Below, piece by piece: positions 8,001 to 16,122 of a stretch of 64,000 bases of DNA. How positions within the stretch are numbered: the first letter of the stretch is position 1; the number at the start of each line of letters is the position of its first letter. A program made the position numbers and the translations under genes. Below the pieces are notes generated by a model, which saw nothing but the letters and a program-made list of their open reading frames with translations, was not told the DNA's origin and searched no databases. The stretch comes from a virus, in IMG/VR virus record IMGVR_UViG_3300042350_003419, positions 17,975 through 81,974 of that record. One strand, 5' to 3'.

Positions 8001-10294
8001 ACAACGGAACAAAAGTCACTAAAAGAAATGGAAATACTGAACCACTTGATTTGAATAAACTTCATGTTATGGTGGAAGAATCCTGTAAGGATCTTGCTGG
8101 AGTTTCTGCATCTCAAGTTGAAATGCAATCTGGAATTCAGTTTTATGATGGAATTACTACAGCAGAGGTTCAGGAAATTCTGATTCGTTCTGCTTCTGAT
8201 TTGATTGATCTGGATCATCCTAATTATCAATTTGTTGCTGCTCGTCTTCTTCTGTTTGCTCTTCGCAAGCAATTGTTTGGACGTATGCATGAATTCCCAA
8301 CCGTAAAGCAACACGTTCTTGATTGTGTTGATGACGGAGTTTATGATTCAGAAATTCTTGATCTTTACACAGATGAAGAATTTGAGAAACTTGAGTCGTT
8401 TATTGATCATGATCGTGACTACTTGTTCACTTATGCAGGACTTAGACAAGTAGTGGACAAGTATCTTGTTCAAGATAGGAGTAGTGGTGCTCTTTATGAG
8501 ACCCCACAGTTTATGTACCTTTTGATTTCAGCAACTATTTTTTCTAAGTATCCAAAAGAAACTCGTCTAGATTACGTTAAGAGGTATTATGACGCAATCT
8601 CCAAACATAAAATCAACATTCCCACACCAATCATGGCAGGTGTTAGAACCCCACTTCGCCAATATGCAAGTTGTGTTCTTGTTGATGTTGATGACACCCT
8701 CCCTAGTATTGAGTCTAGTGATTCTGCAATCTTTAGGTATGTTGCTCAAAGAGCAGGAATTGGCATCAATGCAGGTAGAATCCGTGGCATCAACAGTAAA
8801 ATCAGAGGGGGAGAAGTTATTCATACAGGTGTTATCCCATTCCTCCAAAAGTTTCAGGCAACTGTCAGATCTTGCACTCAAAACGGCATCCGTGGTGGAT
8901 CAGCAACTGTCCACTTTCCAATCTGGCACCAAGAAATCCAAGACATCCTAGTATTAAAAAATAACAAAGGAACCGAAGATAACCGTGTTCGTAAGTTAGA
9001 CTACAGTATCCAAATCAGCAAAATTTTCTATGAACGATTCATTCAAAACGGAGAAATCACACTCTTCTCCCCACACGACGTTCCTGGTCTTTATGATGCT
9101 TTTGGCACTGATCGATTTGACGACCTTTATGTGGGTTATGAACGAGATGGATCTATTCCAAGAAAAACTATCGGCGCTCAAGAACTATTTCTGGATCTTC
9201 TGAAAGAACGTGCCGAAACTGGTCGTATTTACATTATGAATATTGACCACTGCAACTCCCACTCTTCCTTTATGGATAAAGTTGAGATGAGTAATCTTTG
9301 TCAGGAAATCACACTCCCAACAAAACCGATTCAACATATTGATGATCCAAATGGGGAAATTGCTCTTTGTATTCTTTCTGCTATTAATGTTGGTAAAATT
9401 AAAAGTAATGAAGATCTTGAAGTTCTTTGTGATCTTGCTGTTAGGAGTCTTGATGAACTTATTGATTTTCAAAGATACCCCGTCAAAGCAGCAGAAATCG
9501 CCACCAGAGCACGTAGGTCACTTGGCGTAGGTTATATTGGTTTGGCACATTATCTTGCCAAGCACGGGCAGAATTATGCCGATCCTGGGGCATGGCAATT
9601 AGTTCACGATCTGACTGAGGCATTCCAATACTATCTCATTCAGGCAACTGTCAATCTTGCTAAAGAAAAGGGTGCCTGTGAATACTCTCATCGCACCAAG
9701 TATGGTAATGGTATTTTGCCCATTGATACATACAAAACTGACGTTGATGAAATCATTCCAAATAATCTGAAGTATGATTGGGAAAGTCTTAGAGCACAGG
9801 TCAAACAGTATGGAGTTAGGAACTCAACACTGTCCGCACAGATGCCATCGGAGAGTAGTTCCGTTGTGTCAAATGCAACAAACGGAATTGAACCTCCCAG
9901 AGGATATCTGTCCGTTAAGAAGTCGAAGAAGGGACCGCTCAAGCAGATTGTTCCACAGTATCATACTCTTAAGAACAATTATACGCTTCTTTGGGATATG
10001 CCTAGCAATCGTGGTTATATCAATATTGTTGCTGTTATGCAAAAATTCTTTGATCAGGCGATTTCTGGAAACTGGTCATATAACCCAGAGAATTATGAGA
10101 ACAATGAGGTTCCTGTTAGCGTAATGGCACAGGATATGCTTACTTGTTTCAAATTGGGGCATAAAACAGCATACTATCAAAACACTTATGATAATAAGAC
10201 AGATGAAGTTGAAGAACCAAAACAACAACTTCAATCTCTTCTTGATGACATTATGAGTTCTGGCGAAGACGATTGTGAAAGTTGCAAAATCTGA
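7997..10294 (+). CDS. nrdA: Ribonucleoside-diphosphate reductase, alpha subunit
   Basis: Class Ia large subunit, 765 aa, reducing ribonucleotides to deoxyribonucleotides with NrdB. Seen in the sequence: an N-terminal ATP-cone-like segment (first ~90 residues), the active-site loop NLCQEI (N/C/E triad, about 432-437), the radical-transfer tyrosine pair in KTAYYQ (about 725), and the C-terminal redox CxxC (CESC at the end). The start at 7997 overlaps the primase stop as ATGA; an upstream in-frame ATG at 7985 is less likely. nrdB follows after 46 nt. Confidence 0.97.
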   Translation: MNNGTKVTKRNGNTEPLDLNKLHVMVEESCKDLAGVSASQVEMQSGIQFYDGITTAEVQEILIRSASDLIDLDHPNYQFVAARLLLFALRKQLFGRMHEFPTVKQHVLDCVDDGVYDSEILDLYTDEEFEKLESFIDHDRDYLFTYAGLRQVVDKYLVQDRSSGALYETPQFMYLLISATIFSKYPKETRLDYVKRYYDAISKHKINIPTPIMAGVRTPLRQYASCVLVDVDDTLPSIESSDSAIFRYVAQRAGIGINAGRIRGINSKIRGGEVIHTGVIPFLQKFQATVRSCTQNGIRGGSATVHFPIWHQEIQDILVLKNNKGTEDNRVRKLDYSIQISKIFYERFIQNGEITLFSPHDVPGLYDAFGTDRFDDLYVGYERDGSIPRKTIGAQELFLDLLKERAETGRIYIMNIDHCNSHSSFMDKVEMSNLCQEITLPTKPIQHIDDPNGEIALCILSAINVGKIKSNEDLEVLCDLAVRSLDELIDFQRYPVKAAEIATRARRSLGVGYIGLAHYLAKHGQNYADPGAWQLVHDLTEAFQYYLIQATVNLAKEKGACEYSHRTKYGNGILPIDTYKTDVDEIIPNNLKYDWESLRAQVKQYGVRNSTLSAQMPSESSSVVSNATNGIEPPRGYLSVKKSKKGPLKQIVPQYHTLKNNYTLLWDMPSNRGYINIVAVMQKFFDQAISGNWSYNPENYENNEVPVSVMAQDMLTCFKLGHKTAYYQNTYDNKTDEVEEPKQQLQSLLDDIMSSGEDDCESCKI

Positions 10295-10340
10295 CCTGAT
10301 TAAATATAAAAGTGTGAGTTAATTTAGAGAAGAAAAAATT

Positions 10341-11522
10341 ATGGATTTTAACTTTAAGACAAAACTAGCGGAGAAGAATGTGGTCAATCAAATGACAGTT
10401 TTTAACTCTGAAGAGGTTGATACCAAAAAGCAACCTATGTTTTTTGGACAACCACTAGGAATTCAAAGATACGATTCTTACAAATATCCAATCTTCGATA
10501 AATTAACAACTCAACAACTAGGATATTTTTGGAGACCTGAAGAGGTCTCTCTTCAAAAGGATAGAGGAGATTATCAATCTCTTCGCCCAGAACAAAAGCA
10601 TATTTTCACCAGTAATCTGAAGTATCAGGTTATGCTTGATTCTGTTCAGGGAAGAGGTCCTGGTATGGCATTTGCTCCTTACTGTTCTCTTCCTGAACTG
10701 GAAGCATGTATGAAGGTGTGGGAGTTTATGGAGATGATCCATTCCCGTTCATATACATATATTATCAAAAATGTTTATTCAGATCCTTCTGAAGTCTTTG
10801 ATACGATTCTGAAAGACGAACGTATTATGGAACGTGCTGTCAGTGTAACTGAGGCATATAATGACTTCATTAATAGTGCTCAACATTATGGAACTTCTGA
10901 ACTTTGGAAACACGCCCAAGAACAAGTTCCCCACGCACAGGAAGAAAGATATGAACTCAAACGCAAATTATTCAGAGCAGTTGCAAATGTTAATATACTT
11001 GAAGGTATTCGCTTTTATGTCAGTTTTGCTTGCAGTTTTGCATTTGGCGAACTCAAGCTTATGGAAGGAAGTGCAAAAATCATAGGTCTAATTGCCCGTG
11101 ATGAGAATCAACACCTTGTCATTACTCAGAACATTCTAAACAAATGGAAAGAGGGTGATGATCCTGATATGGCACGTATTTCAAGAGAAGAAGAACAGTG
11201 GGTCTACAAGACCTTTGAGAATGCTGTCAATCAAGAAAAACTTTGGGCAGAGTATCTGTTCAAAGATGGTTCTATGATTGGTCTAAATGACAAACTGTTA
11301 CAGCAGTATGTTGAATGGATTGCTAACCGTAGAATGAAGGCAATCGGACTGAAACCTCTTTATGATATTCCGGCAAAGAATAATCCCCTTCCTTGGACTG
11401 AGCACTGGATTTCCTCTAAAGGACTTCAAGTGGCACCTCAGGAGACGGAAGTTGAGTCTTATATCGTTGGAGGAATCAAGCAAGATGTTACCAAAGATAC
11501 TTTCTCAGGATTCCAACTATGA
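10341..11522 (+). CDS. nrdB: Ribonucleoside-diphosphate reductase, beta subunit
   Basis: 393 aa class Ia small subunit carrying the diiron-tyrosyl cofactor. The sequence shows LDSVQGR with its metal-ligand Asp, EMIHSRSY with Glu/His ligands and the likely radical Tyr138, and the later DENQH ligand motif. The C-terminal Phe/Leu-rich tail would dock to NrdA. It forms one unit with nrdA and supplies dNTPs during infection. Confidence 0.97.
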   Translation: MDFNFKTKLAEKNVVNQMTVFNSEEVDTKKQPMFFGQPLGIQRYDSYKYPIFDKLTTQQLGYFWRPEEVSLQKDRGDYQSLRPEQKHIFTSNLKYQVMLDSVQGRGPGMAFAPYCSLPELEACMKVWEFMEMIHSRSYTYIIKNVYSDPSEVFDTILKDERIMERAVSVTEAYNDFINSAQHYGTSELWKHAQEQVPHAQEERYELKRKLFRAVANVNILEGIRFYVSFACSFAFGELKLMEGSAKIIGLIARDENQHLVITQNILNKWKEGDDPDMARISREEEQWVYKTFENAVNQEKLWAEYLFKDGSMIGLNDKLLQQYVEWIANRRMKAIGLKPLYDIPAKNNPLPWTEHWISSKGLQVAPQETEVESYIVGGIKQDVTKDTFSGFQL

Positions 11523-11637
11523 TGAATGGTGCGAACAGGAAATCCTGAACGCATATCAAGAGGCAGCAGAGTGTGATGAGTTTCTTTTTGGTGATTATGA
11601 TTATGAAAAAGAATGGATGAATAATGAGGGTCCTTGA
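11485..11637 (+). CDS. Small acidic protein overlapping the nrdB end (50 aa)
   Basis: Acidic, Tyr/Glu-rich frame starting with ATG inside the last 38 nt of nrdB and ending in the stem of the terminator. The 3' half is a well-formed acidic helix (DEWCEQEILNAYQEA). The start is the only ATG that keeps this segment. Function unknown; it may be an nrdB-linked accessory peptide. Confidence 0.45.
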   Translation: MLPKILSQDSNYDEWCEQEILNAYQEAAECDEFLFGDYDYEKEWMNNEGP

Positions 11638-11650
11638 GACCCTCTTTTTT
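11626..11650 (+). terminator. Intrinsic terminator fused to late promoter
   Basis: 7-bp stem GAGGGTC / GACCCTC with a 5-nt loop and a T6 run, leading directly into TATAAATA at 11651-11658. Confidence 0.8.
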
Positions 11651-11658
11651 TATAAATA
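11651..11658 (+). promoter_or_regulatory. T4-type late promoter TATAAATA
   Basis: Exact motif 29 nt upstream of the ATG at 11687; starts immediately after the terminator T-run. Confidence 0.8.
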
Positions 11659-11686
11659 AAACTATAAAGAACTAAAAAAGAAAAAA

Positions 11687-13117
11687 ATGTCAAGAATTAC
11701 AGGTAGTGACGCTAAGGGTTTGATGGAAGCGTATGCTGCAGTTTATGCTCCTCAAGAACTTACTGAAGAACAAATCTGGGAAGAAGTTGAGAACTGGGTC
11801 AACTCACTTCTAGAAGAGGGTTATGACCTGAGTGAGTATACCTGGGAAGAGATGTATGAGTCTTATTTAAATGAGTTTAGTGTCAGAGATGTTACTGCAG
11901 GAGCAAGACAAAATCTAAATAGAGCTGCCTCGACTGTTAGTGATATTGCAGGATCAGGATTACGAGGATATGCTGGCAAAACGACTACATCTACAAATCC
12001 AATATCTAGAACTTTTAATGCTGCTACTAGGGGAGTAAGAGATGCAGCAGCTGGGTTTGTAACAGGTAGAGGTTCTACTCCTGAAGCAAAACCTTCTTCT
12101 TCAAGCAAATCAGATCAAAAACCAGGAGTTTCAAATATTCCTGCAGGAACAAAAAATTCACCATATAACCAACAGAATTTGGGTGGAGACCAGTTTAAAG
12201 CATATAAAGCTGGTGGTGGTGATGCAGCAATGGCTAAAGGAAGTGGAACTGCTGCTGAGATAATCGCAAGAGGAAGAAAATCTTTAACCCCACCAGGTTC
12301 AGGGCTCCCTCCTGAAGCGCTGATGCGAGTTCCTGGACCAAAACTAACCGCAACTCAACCTGTTTCTCCCACAAGACCCGCTGCTGCTGCTCCTGCCGCT
12401 ACTAGACCTGCAGGACCAAAAGTTGCTCCAACAAAACCAGCACCAGCACCAACAAAACCAGCAGGGTCTGCAATGGACCAGTGGGCATCAACACCAGCAA
12501 ATAAACGTCTTGCCGCTGCCGCTGCAGAAAAGGCAAGAATTCGTGGAACTCAACAGACTGATAATCCTTTAATGAAGGATATGAGGTCCAGACTTCCTAT
12601 GAACTCTCCTTCAGTTCAATCTCCTGCAGTTTCTAACCTTGGTAAAGGTAATCAGTCCTTATCACAAAATCCAAATGCTTTTAAGGCAGCAACTCCATCT
12701 AAAGCAATTGCTGCTGCTCCTAGCACCTCTGCTGCTGCCTCTGGAAGCGTTGTACCTGCCACTGCCGCAATTGCCTCAAGCCCTAAACCAACCCCTGTGG
12801 CACCCAGACAGACCGCTAGAGAGAAGGTTCTAAACCAGTCCTATGAGTATGATGCTTTTGATCTAGTCCTTGAGTATCTCATCGACAACGAGCACGTAGA
12901 GACCGTAGATGAGGCACTTTATGTGATGATGGAGATGGACTCCGAGACTATTCTGGGAATAGTTTCCGAGCAATCTAATACTCTTATTACACCGGAACAA
13001 AGAAGAGCAGACGAACTGAAATATGGTATAAAGAGAACTACTCCAGTGCCTCCTCCAGTGCCTCCTGCTAAACCTGGTGGAGCGAAAGTAAAACCAGGTT
13101 CAAAGATGCCTCTATAA
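11687..13117 (+). CDS. Virion-type protein, low-complexity (476 aa)
   Basis: The N-terminus carries the EAYAAVYAPQ-type motif found in several cyanophage structural proteins; the same pattern occurs in the gene at 16123. The middle (about 70-385) is disordered and rich in Ala, Pro, Lys, Ser and Thr. Near residues 387-420 is a conserved helical module (FDLVLEYL...EALYVMMEMD) that is repeated in the 16123 protein. No catalytic motif. Likely a late, packaged or scaffold-like protein; the role is inferred from promoter and family style. Confidence 0.65.
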   Translation: MSRITGSDAKGLMEAYAAVYAPQELTEEQIWEEVENWVNSLLEEGYDLSEYTWEEMYESYLNEFSVRDVTAGARQNLNRAASTVSDIAGSGLRGYAGKTTTSTNPISRTFNAATRGVRDAAAGFVTGRGSTPEAKPSSSSKSDQKPGVSNIPAGTKNSPYNQQNLGGDQFKAYKAGGGDAAMAKGSGTAAEIIARGRKSLTPPGSGLPPEALMRVPGPKLTATQPVSPTRPAAAAPAATRPAGPKVAPTKPAPAPTKPAGSAMDQWASTPANKRLAAAAAEKARIRGTQQTDNPLMKDMRSRLPMNSPSVQSPAVSNLGKGNQSLSQNPNAFKAATPSKAIAAAPSTSAAASGSVVPATAAIASSPKPTPVAPRQTAREKVLNQSYEYDAFDLVLEYLIDNEHVETVDEALYVMMEMDSETILGIVSEQSNTLITPEQRRADELKYGIKRTTPVPPPVPPAKPGGAKVKPGSKMPL

Positions 13118-13137
13118 TAAATTCCTAATATAACTCA

Positions 13138-13166
13138 AAGCACCTCTTGACAAGGTGCTTTTTTAT
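13138..13166 (+). terminator. Intrinsic terminator
   Basis: 8-bp stem AAGCACCT / AGGTGCTT followed by a T-run, closing the structural gene. Confidence 0.8.
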
Positions 13167-13194
13167 TGCTAGAATCGCTTTGCTAAGGATGAAG

Positions 13195-13202
13195 GATAAA
13201 TA
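13195..13202 (+). promoter_or_regulatory. Late promoter-like GATAAATA
   Basis: One mismatch from TATAAATA; lies 22 nt before the GIY-YIG-like gene. Confidence 0.5.
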
Positions 13203-13223
13203 ATAGCTCTTTAAGATTACTCT

Positions 13224-13679
13224 ATGAGCTATGAGAACCCATGGAAGTTTAATGGGGAAATCTTTGAGTCTCAGCATATAGGAGATTATTTTGGATTCGT
13301 ATATCTCATATCCTGTAAGACCACCGGTAGAAAATATATTGGACGTAAGTATCTTTGGCAGTTTAGAACACCAAAAGGAAAAAAAAGAAAAGTAAAGTCT
13401 GAATCAGATTGGAAAAATTATTATGGTTCTTGTCCTGAACTTAAGGAAGATATTACGAAATATGGTAAGGAATGTTTTGAAAGAAAAATAATATCATTAC
13501 ATAAAACCAAAGGTAAATGTAATTTTGAAGAAACACGACAACTGTTCCTAAATAATGTACTGACCGAATCGCTTGACACTGGAGTTCCTGCATACTACAA
13601 TAGTAACATACTCTCCAGATATTTTAGAAAGGATTATTTTGATGGAAACTTTGGAACAGACACTTCGGTCATCACATGA
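13224..13679 (+). CDS. GIY-YIG-like endonuclease (Seg-type)
   Basis: 151 aa. The motifs FVYLI (about 25) and GRKYIGRK (about 35-42) correspond to the GIY and YIG elements; a basic stretch (RTPKGKKRKVK) and a SDWKNYYGS segment follow, as in small free-standing phage GIY-YIG nucleases. A homing role is inferred from family; the target is unknown. Its 3' end overlaps the next small gene by 38 nt. Confidence 0.75.
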   Translation: MSYENPWKFNGEIFESQHIGDYFGFVYLISCKTTGRKYIGRKYLWQFRTPKGKKRKVKSESDWKNYYGSCPELKEDITKYGKECFERKIISLHKTKGKCNFEETRQLFLNNVLTESLDTGVPAYYNSNILSRYFRKDYFDGNFGTDTSVIT

Positions 13680-13818
13680 TTGGGCAATTGAACGAATTCA
13701 TTATTTGAGTGAGATGGATATTGATAATGCATATGCGATTCAATCGGAATTTAGTGAGTGGTTGAATCCTGATATTCCAGAGCATGATATTTTTTCATTA
13801 GAATACCTAGGAGATTAA
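13642..13818 (+). CDS. Small acidic protein (58 aa)
   Basis: ATG at 13642 is preferred over an upstream non-ATG start, which would overlap the nuclease gene more deeply. The product is helical and acidic without recognisable motif. It ends 1 nt before the peptidase gene, so it probably belongs to the same transcript. Confidence 0.55.
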   Translation: METLEQTLRSSHDWAIERIHYLSEMDIDNAYAIQSEFSEWLNPDIPEHDIFSLEYLGD

Positions 13819-13819
13819 A

Positions 13820-14533
13820 ATGCGAATAGATCTTCATAACTTTTTTAAGCATTATGACGAAAATAACCCAAAGCATGTTGCAGCAGTAGAGCAACTTGAA
13901 GTGGATCTTGCGGACAAGAATCCTGATTTGATTGATGATACTTCAAACTGGGTTCGTATTTTCAGAACAAGACCAGTTTACGGAACAAAACCAGCAGATC
14001 CCGGTGTTCTTAATGTTCCTTACTACCCACAAACAGATAATTACAGAGATGCTCAAAGAACCTGTAATTCATCTGCTTGTGCGATGTGTTTAGAATACTT
14101 TAAACCAGGGACTCTTCAGGGAACAAAGGGTGATGACTCTTATATTCAAAAAGTATTTGCAATTGGTGACACCACTGATCATACCGTTCAGACAAAAGTT
14201 CTGGAAGGTTATGGAATTAAGTCACACTTTAGTTATAATCTTTCTTTTGCTGATCTTGATCGTGAGCTTGCTGCTGGGAGACCCGTTGTTATCGGGATCT
14301 ATCACAGGGGCACTCTATCTGCTCCTTCTGGTGGGCACATGGTTGTAGTGATTGGTAAGAGGGGTGAAGATTATGTGGTAAATGATCCTTATGGTTCTCT
14401 GAATGATGGATATACTGGTCCCGCAACAAATGGTAAGGGTGCCGTCTATAAGAAGTCTGATCTGATGTATCGTTGGTTGGAGAAAGGAAAAGATAAGACT
14501 GGATGGGGAAGGATCTTTAATGTAAAAAAGTAG
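13820..14533 (+). CDS. C39-like peptidase domain protein (0-frame product)
   Basis: 237 aa. Peptidase_C39_2-like papain fold: candidate nucleophile Cys82 in RTCNSSACAM, His173 in GGHMVVV and Asn188/Asp189 in VNDPYG. No signal peptide. Such domains cleave peptides, including cell-wall cross-links in endolysin contexts. The gene stops at TAG 14531-14533 directly after an A_AAA_AAG slippery heptamer, and a GH24 lysozyme continues in the -1 frame. It is therefore probably both a stand-alone product and the N-terminal half of a 393-aa fusion. Confidence 0.85.
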   Translation: MRIDLHNFFKHYDENNPKHVAAVEQLEVDLADKNPDLIDDTSNWVRIFRTRPVYGTKPADPGVLNVPYYPQTDNYRDAQRTCNSSACAMCLEYFKPGTLQGTKGDDSYIQKVFAIGDTTDHTVQTKVLEGYGIKSHFSYNLSFADLDRELAAGRPVVIGIYHRGTLSAPSGGHMVVVIGKRGEDYVVNDPYGSLNDGYTGPATNGKGAVYKKSDLMYRWLEKGKDKTGWGRIFNVKK

Positions 14534-14564
14534 AAAGTTCTATTCTGAAAGAAGGAATAGAACT
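14524..14564 (+). promoter_or_regulatory. Putative programmed -1 frameshift signal
   Basis: Slippery heptamer A_AAA_AAG (14524-14530) in the correct phase for the peptidase frame, immediately followed by its TAG. After a 5-nt spacer comes a perfect 10-bp hairpin (AGTTCTATTC 14536-14545 with GAATAGAACT 14555-14564, 9-nt loop). These are the two canonical elements of -1 ribosomal frameshifting, at conventional spacing. Slippage would carry ribosomes into the lysozyme frame at GTA 14530. A single-base sequencing loss in the A6 run is the main alternative. Confidence 0.75.
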
Positions 14565-15000
14565 AATCAAAGAATTTGAAGGATGTCATTTAAAGGCATA
14601 CCCAGATCCTTTAACTGGAGGACTTCCAATTACGATTGGATGGGGAAGTACAAGAGACTTTAATTACACTCCATTTAAAAGAGATAAAGTCATTACTCAA
14701 GAGTATGCTGACCGTCTGTTAGAGCACGATGTATTGAATCGTTTTCTTCCTAAAATTTCTAAAATTCCCTATTGGGGTGAGATGAATGATAATCAAAGAG
14801 GAGCATTGCTCTCTTTTGCTTATAATCTTGGTGCTGATTTTTTTAACGCTCCTGGATTCAATACGATTACCAAAAAGTTAAAAGAAAAAGATTGGAAAGC
14901 AATTCCGGCAACTTTGGAAATGTATCGCAATCCTGGTAGTAAAGTGGAGGCAGGATTGAGAAGAAGACGAATTGCAGAAGGAAAACTCTGGGTGTCTTAA
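14530..15000 (+). CDS. GH24 (T4-type) lysozyme domain, expressed by -1 frameshift
   Basis: 156 codons in the -1 frame. The GH24 catalytic pattern is intact: Glu in KEFEGCH (fusion residue 254), Asp in AYPDP (263) and Thr in ITIGWG (272), then the usual helical core and a C-terminal GLRRRR segment. It would hydrolyse peptidoglycan at the end of infection. There is no ATG, GTG or TTG in this frame between the preceding stop (14518-14520) and the end of the catalytic motif. The first TTG, at 14734, would remove all three catalytic residues, so the domain is expected only as a fusion to the C39-like peptidase. Confidence 0.8.
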   Translation, partial: VESSILKEGIELIKEFEGCHLKAYPDPLTGGLPITIGWGSTRDFNYTPFKRDKVITQEYADRLLEHDVLNRFLPKISKIPYWGEMNDNQRGALLSFAYNLGADFFNAPGFNTITKKLKEKDWKAIPATLEMYRNPGSKVEAGLRRRRIAEGKLWVS

Positions 15001-15188
15001 CTTTTTTCTTGATTATGAATCCAAATCTTTAAGTCTTTTACATACTTCCGTAATATTTCTGCTTGCATTAAGTGCCATTCATCCCCTGTCTTAATATATG
15101 TCTTGATGTGCTCGTCGATAGCATCAAGACATTTTTTAATGACAGGATTCCATGGTTCTCTAATTGGAGTGTTCCACTCTCTTGACAT
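14997..15188 (-). CDS. Small conserved-looking protein on the minus strand (63 aa)
   Basis: Well-formed helical, Trp-containing protein convergent with the lysozyme, sharing 4 nt at the stops. A minus-strand late promoter TATAAATA (15209-15216) lies 20 nt upstream of its ATG, which argues strongly that it is real. No domain recognised. It is the only clear minus-strand gene in the window. Confidence 0.6.
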   Translation of the reverse strand: MSREWNTPIREPWNPVIKKCLDAIDEHIKTYIKTGDEWHLMQAEILRKYVKDLKIWIHNQEKS

Positions 15189-15208
15189 TGGAGATAATGC
15201 GGACTCTG

Positions 15209-15216
15209 TATTTATA
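15209..15216 (-). promoter_or_regulatory. T4-type late promoter on the minus strand
   Basis: The reverse complement of 15209-15216 reads TATAAATA and points towards the 63-aa minus-strand gene. Confidence 0.65.
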
Positions 15217-15239
15217 GGACACTTTACAAACTGTCATAC

Positions 15240-15268
15240 TTGACAAACACTAAATATTAACTTATTAT
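15240..15268 (+). promoter_or_regulatory. Sigma70-type promoter
   Basis: TTGACA (15240-15245), 17-nt spacer, TATTAT (15263-15268). The expected transcript begins near 15275 with a CCCTG/CAGGG hairpin and leads to the 15399 gene through a ~125-nt untranslated region with no recognised element. Confidence 0.65.
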
Positions 15269-15398
15269 GAAGAAATCCCTGTTATGAGCAGGGTAATTAT
15301 TATGAGTCTTTGATCGTGACAATTAGAGCCGTGGAAGGTGCCTTTTGAGAAAGAGGTGGACCCCCCTTCTATACGGATGCCGAATTCAATTAAACTTA

Positions 15399-16046
15399 AT
15401 GCTTAAAAACCTAACAAATGTAACCGTAGCGATTTTGGGTGCGGTTGCAACATCAGCGGCAACACTGCCAGCACCGAGTATGGCAACATCTTCAGCACTA
15501 CAACCGCCTTTCGCAATTGTTCCTGAAGGTCCTACTCAAGAGACAGAGACCAAAGAGGTTGTTCCCGAAAAACCTAAAGTAAAACGATTAGTTTGTAAAG
15601 GATGTAATACTAATGAGTCCCGTACTCTGGAATTCTTACAGAAACGAGGAATCAGTGACAAAAACGCCCTAGCAACCATTATGGGCAATATCCGACAAGA
15701 ATCTACCTTCACTCCTAATATCTGTGAAGGTGGTGCTAGAGTGCCTTATCACCAGTGTAGGAGTGGTGGGGTAGGAATACTCCAATGGACAAATGCTCCA
15801 AGATATTATGGTCTTGGTAAGTTTGCCGCTCGTATTGGGGGAGACCCTTCCACACTTGATACTCAATTGCAATATATGATGTATGAAGGTGATTGGAAGA
15901 TGATTGAGAATCAAATGAAAACACCTGGCAAATCCATTAATGATTATATGAGACTTGCTAAAAAATGGATACGTTGGGGGCATCATGGTGCCAGAACTGA
16001 CTTTGCTTATAATTATGCCAACCGACTGATCCTAGCAGAAGTTTGA
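15399..16046 (+). CDS. Exported lysozyme-like protein (Phage_lysozyme2-type)
   Basis: 215 aa. ATG 15399 is chosen because it starts directly at a signal-peptide-like segment (residues 1-29: Lys, hydrophobic core, Ala-rich cleavage zone); an upstream start would put 18 unrelated residues before it. After a Pro/Glu-rich linker (40-65), residues about 75-210 resemble tail-lysozyme domains: NALATIMGNIRQES with a candidate catalytic Glu, then GGVGILQWT. Likely peptidoglycan hydrolase acting outside the membrane. It overlaps no other gene and is closed by a terminator. Confidence 0.75.
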   Translation: MLKNLTNVTVAILGAVATSAATLPAPSMATSSALQPPFAIVPEGPTQETETKEVVPEKPKVKRLVCKGCNTNESRTLEFLQKRGISDKNALATIMGNIRQESTFTPNICEGGARVPYHQCRSGGVGILQWTNAPRYYGLGKFAARIGGDPSTLDTQLQYMMYEGDWKMIENQMKTPGKSINDYMRLAKKWIRWGHHGARTDFAYNYANRLILAEV

Positions 16047-16069
16047 CACAATAGAATAACTGAAGGGGG

Positions 16070-16096
16070 GGGGGGTCTTAGTACCCTCCTTTTTTT
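16070..16096 (+). terminator. Terminator with poly-G arm, fused to late promoter
   Basis: Stem GGGGGGT / ACCCTCC with a 6-nt loop and a T-run that merges into TATAAATA (16096-16103). The 5' arm is part of an uninterrupted run of 11 G residues (16065-16075). Confidence 0.75.
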
Positions 16097-16103
16097 ATAA
16101 ATA
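16096..16103 (+). promoter_or_regulatory. T4-type late promoter TATAAATA
   Basis: Exact motif, 20 nt before the ATG at 16123. Confidence 0.8.
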
Positions 16104-16122
16104 ACTAAAAAGTATTCGTAGA

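Noticed and set aside
14734-15000. Short lysozyme starting at TTG 14734.
   Set aside because: It would lack all three GH24 catalytic residues, which lie upstream in the same open frame.
15669-15986. Minus-strand 105-aa frame opposite the exported lysozyme.
   Set aside because: The plus strand carries a clear signal peptide and lysozyme domain; the antisense frame has no recognisable features.
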